A stretch of DNA of 34,601 bases. Source: a virus. The position numbers were made by a program, and so were the translations under genes. Of this stretch, positions 29,067 to 34,601 are shown piece by piece (positions within the stretch are counted from its first letter, which is position 1; each line of letters opens with the position of its first letter). The notes below the pieces were generated by a model. It ran no database searches. It was not told where the DNA came from and was given only the letters and a program-made list of their open reading frames with translations. Location: IMG/VR virus record IMGVR_UViG_3300043437_000179, positions 1 to 34,601 of that record; one strand, 5' to 3'.

Positions 29067-30727
29067 GTTACATTATAGCACCTAATCAACCGATTCCGTT
29101 ATTTACCGAATCAGAACTTAACTCACAAGGTTGCGGCTGTGGCGATCAAGGGTATTCGATGCCAGTGGATGTAAACGATCAACTGTTTATCCAACTGATT
29201 TCAGAACCTTGCGATCCTGCTTACACTAACAATGAAGCTGCTATTCAAGCATGGACTGAAAGTTATGGATCGGTGTGTGCTGATGAAGCTGATCCAACGG
29301 GGTTCTATTCGTTTACTTTCAATGCCGACTATCCTTATTCGGTTTTCGCTGTAACGATTACTGTTGAATCGATTACTCAAGGCACGTTATCGGTATTGCT
29401 GCAAGGTAGTGATGCTCAATTTATTTCTTCAGCAGGAACGGTTACACTTTACTTCTCAACTGATATTGTTACGGGTGGTGACTTTACGCCAAACATTACT
29501 ATAACGGGTTCGCAGTTTATTGGATGCTTTGGTGCTGACGTACAAGTTCAAGGCATACCAACAGAAACACGGATTGCTTTTGTCGATCCTGAAACACTAC
29601 TACCAATTGATGGATTGGCGGTAAGAAATATCGAAGTAACCGAGAATGTACTTACGATCCGCTTAGATGTCAATGCTCAGGACTTAACCAACGGATGCTA
29701 TCGGATTGCTGTTGCTGACTTCTGCACGAATACTTGCAGCCAATTCAGATTGGAGAATGGTTTTTTTATCAACGGTTCAGAAGGTTGGATAATAACCGAG
29801 GAGAATATTACTTGGGACATAACAACACAATACGCTTCATGTACGATCGATGAGGACGATGAGAACACCTACACGCTCACTTCTGAATCGGTGCTATGTC
29901 AAGATGTAGAATACAACATTCAGTTAACCGATGTTGATGTCCAAACCGTTCAATATCGAATTGTTGCAGGTGACACAGTTACGGTTTGGTTCAATACTGA
30001 AGGAGTGTTCTCAACTTCTATTATTGCAACTGGAGCAGCACCGATTAACTTAGAAATCCAATGTCGTGCATTAACTTCAGGCGGTGTTGGAGTTGGTGGG
30101 TTCTTGGCGTTTACCTCCGTTCAAATCAGCCCCGTAGATTCTGATGTTTCATTTGATCTATTTTCGGAAACCATTACGATCGGAGAATTCGAAGGATGTA
30201 TAAACGGAGTAACCTACTTCAAGATCGAAGGGTGTAATGGTCAGGATCAATTCGGGATGACTTTTACAAATACTGACTTCTTACCAGGTGTTCGTGTTGC
30301 AGGTAGATTGTTCCGAGCGCAATACGATGCAGACGTTGACTTGTTTAGATATTCGGACGGCACACGCAAGACCGCCTATGCTGACGTATCAAAACGCAAG
30401 ACCTTAAGCATATCGCAACAACCTGAATACGTATTTGATTTCTTGTCTAAGGCTTTGTTCTTCGATGCGTTATTCATTAATGGGCAATCATACGCTCCGG
30501 TAGAAGATTCATTCCCTGAGATCACTTGGAACGATGCTAACGATTTAGGTGACTTGGAACTTGAACTATACATGAGAACGGGCAAACTTGTTAAGGTCGA
30601 TTGTTCAGGTGTTGAAGCAGGTTGTACTCCATCCGTTCCGAATGATGTTGTTAACGGCTTGCTAACTCAAAACGGAGATCAAATCTTATTGCAGAATAAT
30701 GATGTTTTGTTAGATCAAAATGGATAG
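29063..30727 (+). CDS. Large tail-associated protein, beta-sandwich modules
   Basis: The 554-aa protein overlaps the previous gene by ATGA. It is Thr/Ser/Val-rich and beta-forming. It has a Cys-rich start (G-C-G-C-G-D-Q-G) and a middle section G-W-I-I-T-E-E-N-I-T-W-D followed by aromatic strands that resembles a carbohydrate-binding jelly roll. It ends in degenerate repeats of L-L-x-Q-N-G. This reads like a tail-tip or baseplate protein with sugar-binding modules. It may touch the host glycan before the fibre at 6296 does. No enzyme residues seen. Confidence 0.6.
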   Translation: MSYIIAPNQPIPLFTESELNSQGCGCGDQGYSMPVDVNDQLFIQLISEPCDPAYTNNEAAIQAWTESYGSVCADEADPTGFYSFTFNADYPYSVFAVTITVESITQGTLSVLLQGSDAQFISSAGTVTLYFSTDIVTGGDFTPNITITGSQFIGCFGADVQVQGIPTETRIAFVDPETLLPIDGLAVRNIEVTENVLTIRLDVNAQDLTNGCYRIAVADFCTNTCSQFRLENGFFINGSEGWIITEENITWDITTQYASCTIDEDDENTYTLTSESVLCQDVEYNIQLTDVDVQTVQYRIVAGDTVTVWFNTEGVFSTSIIATGAAPINLEIQCRALTSGGVGVGGFLAFTSVQISPVDSDVSFDLFSETITIGEFEGCINGVTYFKIEGCNGQDQFGMTFTNTDFLPGVRVAGRLFRAQYDADVDLFRYSDGTRKTAYADVSKRKTLSISQQPEYVFDFLSKALFFDALFINGQSYAPVEDSFPEITWNDANDLGDLELELYMRTGKLVKVDCSGVEAGCTPSVPNDVVNGLLTQNGDQILLQNNDVLLDQNG

Positions 30728-30728
30728 T

Positions 30729-30736
30729 TATATTTG
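30729..30736 (+). promoter_or_regulatory. Best promoter in window: TTTG-19-TATATTTG
   Basis: The -33 TTTG is at 30706-30709 and the -7 TATATTTG at 30729-30736, 19 bases apart, a full match to the Bacteroidota consensus. It drives a gene 79 bases downstream with its own terminator. Confidence 0.85.
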
Positions 30737-30814
30737 CAACTATCTTGTGCAACTGTTGGTGCAAATCGATTCGACCAATGTAACTGATCGATACAAACGT
30801 AAACCCATAAAATA

Positions 30815-31351
30815 ATGGCTTGCGTATCATATTGCGATGAAGCATTACCATCGCACAATTTGGTTGATTGCAACGTCTATTCTTTAGGTGGTTCTCCTGC
30901 GATGATCGTTGGGGCTTGCGGTACTACACTTGCAGACCCATCAGACGCTACTGAAATTCAGGCTTTGCTTGATGCAGGAACAGCTACACTTATCGAAGAC
31001 GTGCGAATTGCTCTACCTGCGGGCGCACCGGTTACAGTTGATTCTCCAATCGGCTGCGGTCTACCTATCAGAATTAACGAAGATCGTACTCTTACGATTT
31101 TCGATGCAAACGTAACTGATGAGAATGTCGATTTCTTCGATGATCTTAACAACAGACGTTTAGCATGGGCATTGATCTACTTGTGCGATAGTAACAAGGT
31201 TGTATTTATCAATCCTGCGGCAGGCATCACAAGTTCAATACAGTTTGTTATTCCTGAACAGAACAACGAATTGCAGAACTTCACTGGTGTTTTGACTTGG
31301 AGAGATAAGGCAATCCCGAAACAATATCCTGCACCGGTTGGAATTTTCTAA
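30815..31351 (+). CDS. Abundant tail or virion protein, possibly tail tube
   Basis: The 178-aa protein has its own consensus promoter and strong terminator, so it is made as a single-gene, high-level transcript. It begins M-A-C-V-S-Y-C-D and is beta-rich, with G-G-S-P-A-M-I-V-G-A-C-G and a helical stretch D-D-L-N-N-R-R-L-A-W-A-L-I-Y-L-C. High expression, size and position after the tail-tip genes fit a major tail tube protein. A decoration or baseplate protein is an alternative. No specific motif was recognised. Confidence 0.5.
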   Translation: MACVSYCDEALPSHNLVDCNVYSLGGSPAMIVGACGTTLADPSDATEIQALLDAGTATLIEDVRIALPAGAPVTVDSPIGCGLPIRINEDRTLTIFDANVTDENVDFFDDLNNRRLAWALIYLCDSNKVVFINPAAGITSSIQFVIPEQNNELQNFTGVLTWRDKAIPKQYPAPVGIF

Positions 31352-31370
31352 CTCGGTTAAAATCAAAACG

Positions 31371-31400
31371 AAAGCCCTCGATATTATCGGGGGTTTTTTG
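31371..31400 (+). terminator. Strong terminator after 30815-31351
   Basis: CCCTCGA pairs with TCGGGGG (7 bp, one G-U) around a 5-nt loop, with AAAG facing TTTTTT outside. It ends the single-gene transcript. Confidence 0.85.
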
Positions 31401-31402
31401 TT

Positions 31403-31410
31403 TAAATTTG
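31403..31410 (+). promoter_or_regulatory. -7 box TAAATTTG
   Basis: Matches TAnnTTTG, only 4 bases before ATG 31415, so the transcript would be leaderless or start inside the gene. No good -33 box. Confidence 0.4.
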
Positions 31411-31414
31411 TCCT

Positions 31415-32344
31415 ATGGCAAAAGATAAACAAAACGATTCGGGCGTAGTTCTTTATGCGTTCGGTCATAAAGCTTACTTGTATGCAGCTTATAACATAGC
31501 GTATTCAATAAAGCGATTCAATCCATCGGTTCACATCACTTTGTTTTGCGAGAATGAAAACACAACACGCTCTACAATTTGGAACTGTCAAGTGTTTGAT
31601 CGATTGATTCAGATTAACCCTGAACGAATCAGAACTCACGGGAAGTTTGATCCTGGTAAAGTAAAGGTCACAATGTACGATTCATTGCCTTACAAGTACA
31701 ATCTATACTTAGACTGTGATGCTGTTGCCATTAAAGACATTCAGCCCTTAATCGATGAGTTAATTGCGGACGGCAAAGAATACATTTCACACACGGTCGG
31801 TTACCACACAATCGATCAAGGTGTTGGTGTTATTCCATCAATGCAATGGGCAAAGGCTGAAAAGGTTTGGAAGCATTGGGATTTGAATAAAGAATCGGTA
31901 CTTCCTGCAATCAATTCATCCTTACAGTTCATTGTTAAGTCGGATAAAGCCGCTGAGATTTACGCATGTGCTTCATTCTTTTACTTATCAAATCCATTGC
32001 CTATTAAAGACCTACATATTAAGTGGGGCGGTGGTCAACCTGATGAGTTATACATGAACGCTGCATTTGCTCGATTAGGTTACGATCCTGCACCAACGAA
32101 TCAACCTAAGTCAGATATTGGAGAAGGTGGTTACATTCACTTTGCAATGAGGCGAAATGCCAGCATTGAACAAGTACAAGAACAGTTCTACTTACAATCA
32201 TATTACGGAGGTCGTGGGTTTACTGCTTCATTCTATACTGAGTGGATCGATCGGTTACTGTTTAAGTGGCATCACGAAACAAAGGATTCGCACCTTTACA
32301 AGATTTCAGAAATCGTTAAGAACAAACACGCTAATAAAAAGTAA
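31415..32344 (+). CDS. Glycosyltransferase, GT-A fold with DxD motif
   Basis: The 309-aa protein starts V-V-L-Y-A-F-G-H-K-A-Y-L-Y-A-A-Y-N-I-A-Y-S-I-K, a usual opening of GT-A enzymes. It carries D100-C-D102 in Y-L-D-C-D-A-V, the metal-binding DxD motif, and later G-G-G-Q-P-D-E-L-Y-M-N-A-A. It transfers sugar from a nucleotide sugar. The acceptor is unknown. It sits amid structural genes directly before a methyltransferase (TAATG overlap) and the portal, so a phage tail, capsid or host-surface glycan could be the acceptor. A DNA hypermodification role is less likely given its neighbours. Confidence 0.7.
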   Translation: MAKDKQNDSGVVLYAFGHKAYLYAAYNIAYSIKRFNPSVHITLFCENENTTRSTIWNCQVFDRLIQINPERIRTHGKFDPGKVKVTMYDSLPYKYNLYLDCDAVAIKDIQPLIDELIADGKEYISHTVGYHTIDQGVGVIPSMQWAKAEKVWKHWDLNKESVLPAINSSLQFIVKSDKAAEIYACASFFYLSNPLPIKDLHIKWGGGQPDELYMNAAFARLGYDPAPTNQPKSDIGEGGYIHFAMRRNASIEQVQEQFYLQSYYGGRGFTASFYTEWIDRLLFKWHHETKDSHLYKISEIVKNKHANKK

Positions 32345-32868
32345 TGGCAAAGGATACTTCACATATTGACTTTTGGAACAGCGAGAAAGAGGTTGGCGAA
32401 TTTCTTGCATCATTGATTAAACTTACTAAGTCTCGAACAGTTTTAGAGGTCGGAGTTTTTCAAGGTAATACATCGATGCCAATGATCGAAGCTTTACCCA
32501 TGGGAGGCTATTACGTAGGTGTTGACATCGAGGACTTACGACTTGACCAGAATATTAAGGGTTGGAAGAAAGACGGTTGTGTTGTTGACTTTATCGAAGC
32601 ATCATCTCATAAGGCTTTAGAGAAATTGCCTACTTATCATTTTGATTTAATCTTTGTTGATGCTGCTCACCATTGGGATCATATCTTACCGGAATGGAAA
32701 TTAGTTGAGAAACTACTTGGGCATGGTGGTGTTATTGTTTACCACGATTCAATGCACATTGCAGATGTTAACCGATTAATGGTTTATGCAATGAATTACG
32801 GATGGGAATCGGCAACCCTTAAAACACCTGAGTTAAGAGGCTTAACGATCTTAAGTAAAAATCTGTAA
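32344..32868 (+). CDS. SAM-dependent methyltransferase, class I
   Basis: The 174-aa protein has motif I V-L-E35-V-G-V-F-Q-G-N-T-S, D61 at the end of the second strand (V-G-V-D-I), V-D106-A-A-H-H after strand 4, and Y-H-D135-S at a later strand. This is the Methyltransf_24 / O-methyltransferase layout, often found in cell-surface saccharide clusters. The DNA-type motifs D/N-P-P-Y are absent, so it should act on sugar or small molecule. It overlaps the glycosyltransferase by TAATG, so the two probably act in sequence on one glycan. Confidence 0.75.
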   Translation: MAKDTSHIDFWNSEKEVGEFLASLIKLTKSRTVLEVGVFQGNTSMPMIEALPMGGYYVGVDIEDLRLDQNIKGWKKDGCVVDFIEASSHKALEKLPTYHFDLIFVDAAHHWDHILPEWKLVEKLLGHGGVIVYHDSMHIADVNRLMVYAMNYGWESATLKTPELRGLTILSKNL

Positions 32869-32894
32869 CTTTAACCAACCTTAAAACACAAACC

Positions 32895-32966
32895 ATGAAC
32901 TTTTGTAAATCACGTTCTTGCGGTTCAAACATCATCGACAAACCATCAACTAAAGCAGTTGCATAA
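32895..32966 (+). CDS. 23-aa ORF upstream of portal
   Basis: ATG 32895 to TAA 32964-32966, ending directly before the portal ATG 32967. The protein starts M-N-F-C-K-S-R-S-C-G. It is basic with a C-x4-C pair. Abutting the portal start and lying just after a TAACTTTA box suggest real translation, but the length makes chance possible. Confidence 0.4.
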   Translation: MNFCKSRSCGSNIIDKPSTKAVA

Positions 32967-34601
32967 ATGATACTTACACCACTTCAAATCGATTTAATCG
33001 TTAAGAACTTTGTTGAGGTTCATAAAGGGCGAATGAATGCCGATAAGTCAAGGCATCAATACTTACCTGAATACTGGACGGGTTACAACTATTGTCTTCA
33101 ACAATACGATGCGATTGAACCGCACGTAAGGCAAGATGTATTTCCTGCTAAGTTATTCGAGCAACGTGCCCCAAACCAATCTGAACTACAAGCAAAGTAC
33201 ATCAGAGCAAATTATAAAGGAACGACTACACCAGTATTTGAAGACTTTGTAAATACTGTTGGTCGTGCTTTTGCCGAACAGAATTGGTCGTTAAAGGTCA
33301 ATCAAGAACTTGACAGTCGTTACGTTGGCGAATCGTTTAAGAAGTATGCAGGCGAACAAATTCCAATCTTTGGTTCTTTGGAGTTGTGGGCTAAGTCTAT
33401 GCTGCCAACATTGAAGCTTAAGGATGCAAACGGGGTAATTGCTATTCGTCCGATGTCGCTTGATTACATGCGTTCAGAAGAGAACGAGGTTGTAACAGAT
33501 GCAAACGGTAACCCCGTGCTATCTAACGAACTTATTAAGCCTATTCCGACTTATCATTCAGTTCATAGAATCGTAGGTCAGCAGCTTGGTGAATGGTACT
33601 TAATAATCACTGATGAAAGATCAGAAGTTTTAGTAGGTAATAAAAAGGTTCGTGAAGGAATTGTTCTTGAACTTTACGATGGGCAGTCAATCTATCGCAT
33701 TGAGCAAACGGGCAAAAAGGAAAGTTATAAGTTTGCAGATCCGATTATATTCTATCAGCACGAACTTGGCTATGTTCCGGTTATTAAACTCATGGGCATT
33801 CCGATCTTAGCAGCCGGCACACTTGTTTATAATTCTCCGTTTGTTACGGCTGTTGGATTGCTTGACTTGGTGCTTTTGGATCAGTCTTATTTGCAGATAA
33901 GTAAGGCAACATCAGCATTCCCGTTTATGGTTGCTATCGGTGACATTTGCGACTTTGAGCAAAATGGTAATAAATGCAACGATGGTCAGATTTGGACGGG
34001 AGAAAGAACAACGACTTGTCCTGCTTGTTCGGGTGCAGGTATTCGTTCTCGATTTAGTCCAACTGGTCAACTACTTATCAAGCCTAAGACTTCACTTGCC
34101 GATGGTGACAGTGGGTTATCCGGTAAATACTTGGAGTTCGTTTCTCCTTCAATGGAAACGCTTGAATTCTTAAGGCGTGAAATAAACTTCCAAACAGATA
34201 AGGCTCGTTCAATCCTACACCTCAACACTTCAGATCAGGCGGCAAATTCAGGCGAAGCAAAAACTGCAACGGAAAGCATCAGTCGTAACCGTGCAACTCA
34301 CGCATTCATTAAGCCTATATCAGATCAGATGTTTGCGATTGTGGAGTTCACATACAACACGATCGGACAAATGCGTTACGGTGAATATTACGGTGGAATT
34401 GAATTGCAGAAACCAACGACATTCGATATCGCAACACCTTCAGATTACCTATCTATCATTACCGAGGGAGTTAATGCAGGAGTGCCGCCACACGTAACTT
34501 ATCAGAACCTTTACAACTATGCTTATTCGATCAACTCGTCTAACAGCAAGGTTGTTAAGATGCTTGACTTGATCTTTGCAGCCGATAAGATTCTGACATT
34601 G
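32967..34601 (+). CDS. Portal protein, N-terminal 545 residues (continues at 1-428)
   Basis: The frame is open from ATG 32967 to the end of the window and continues, via the terminal repeat, to the stop at 428 (about 631 aa). The N-terminal half has W-T-G-Y-N-Y and R-A-N-Y. The middle contains Y-N-S-P-F (about 287-291). A Cys cluster occurs at C328, C337, C351 and C354, the last pair in C-P-A-C-S-G-A-G, a DnaJ-like C-x2-C-x-G-x-G motif. Residues 420-470 (R-S-I-L-H-L-N...S-G-E-A-K-T-A-T-E-S) match phage portal style. Position before the MuF gene and after a terminase/tail module supports the call. A dodecameric ring at the capsid vertex is expected. Confidence 0.75.
   Translation, partial: MILTPLQIDLIVKNFVEVHKGRMNADKSRHQYLPEYWTGYNYCLQQYDAIEPHVRQDVFPAKLFEQRAPNQSELQAKYIRANYKGTTTPVFEDFVNTVGRAFAEQNWSLKVNQELDSRYVGESFKKYAGEQIPIFGSLELWAKSMLPTLKLKDANGVIAIRPMSLDYMRSEENEVVTDANGNPVLSNELIKPIPTYHSVHRIVGQQLGEWYLIITDERSEVLVGNKKVREGIVLELYDGQSIYRIEQTGKKESYKFADPIIFYQHELGYVPVIKLMGIPILAAGTLVYNSPFVTAVGLLDLVLLDQSYLQISKATSAFPFMVAIGDICDFEQNGNKCNDGQIWTGERTTTCPACSGAGIRSRFSPTGQLLIKPKTSLADGDSGLSGKYLEFVSPSMETLEFLRREINFQTDKARSILHLNTSDQAANSGEAKTATESISRNRATHAFIKPISDQMFAIVEFTYNTIGQMRYGEYYGGIELQKPTTFDIATPSDYLSIITEGVNAGVPPHVTYQNLYNYAYSINSSNSKVVKMLDLIFAADKILTL
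34435..34601. repeat. Terminal redundancy, right copy
   Basis: Matches 1-167 with differences only at 34448, 34451, 34454 and 34475. In the portal frame all are silent. The last 126 bases are identical to bases 42-167. Confidence 0.95.

Noticed and set aside
31415-32868. DNA hypermodification pathway
   Set aside because: The methyltransferase lacks DNA-type motifs, no base-modifying enzyme or kinase is nearby, and the C5 methyltransferase is in a different operon.
1-34601. Integrase, excisionase, CI-like repressor or attachment site
   Set aside because: None recognised on either strand; lysogeny is not supported.
1-34601. CRISPR array or anti-CRISPR locus
   Set aside because: No regularly spaced repeats were seen, and no protein shows a known anti-CRISPR signature.

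Overview
The window is almost certainly the complete genome of a tailed double-stranded DNA phage with a siphovirus-type gene set: tape measure and tail chaperone genes are present and no sheath gene was seen. The likely host is a member of the Bacteroidota. The host call rests on several repeats of the Bacteroidota -7 promoter box TAnnTTTG, weak or absent Shine-Dalgarno sites, two lipobox (LTSC) proteins, and a secreted protein whose last residues resemble a type IX secretion sorting signal. The first 167 and last 167 bases are the same sequence apart from four synonymous differences. The window therefore closes into a circle of about 34,434 bp, and the portal gene is split across the ends (32967-34601 continuing into 1-428, about 631 aa).

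Layout (all + strand except 2345-2900): 1-4633 holds the portal C-terminus, a MuF-like minor head protein, a small ORF, a scaffold-like protein, a minus-strand two-gene cassette (one gene a lipoprotein), about 640 bp of highly structured non-coding DNA, and the probable major capsid gene. 4771-9637 holds neck and virion proteins, an 870-aa neck/fibre fusion and two small fibre-associated proteins. 9637-11625 is a lysis region: CHAP endolysin, secreted cysteine-rich protein, holin-like protein and a one-TM protein. 11702-12496 encodes a PAS plus histidine-kinase dimerisation protein without an ATPase domain, and a small protein. 12669-16967 is an early operon of small proteins, including a u-spanin candidate, a DUF551-like protein, a YqaJ exonuclease and a DnaA-domain-IV-like protein. 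16989-17106 is a compact, promoter-flanked, terminator-ended RNA candidate. 17110-20956 is replication (winged-helix initiator, DnaB helicase) and a C5 DNA methyltransferase. 21106-22807 is terminase. 22804-31351 is the tail module. 31415-32868 is a glycosyltransferase plus methyltransferase pair, followed by a 23-aa ORF and the portal.

Most genes overlap as ATGA, GTGA or TAATG, so translation is probably coupled within long operons. Three early/middle operons share a strikingly conserved 33-bp promoter (12616, 14062, 19534). No integrase, excisionase or CI-like repressor was recognised, so a strictly lytic lifestyle is likely but not proven. The features most worth following up are the two structured non-coding regions (3208-3403 and 16989-17106), the headless kinase, the glycosyltransferase/methyltransferase cassette, the minus-strand cassette and the shared promoter.
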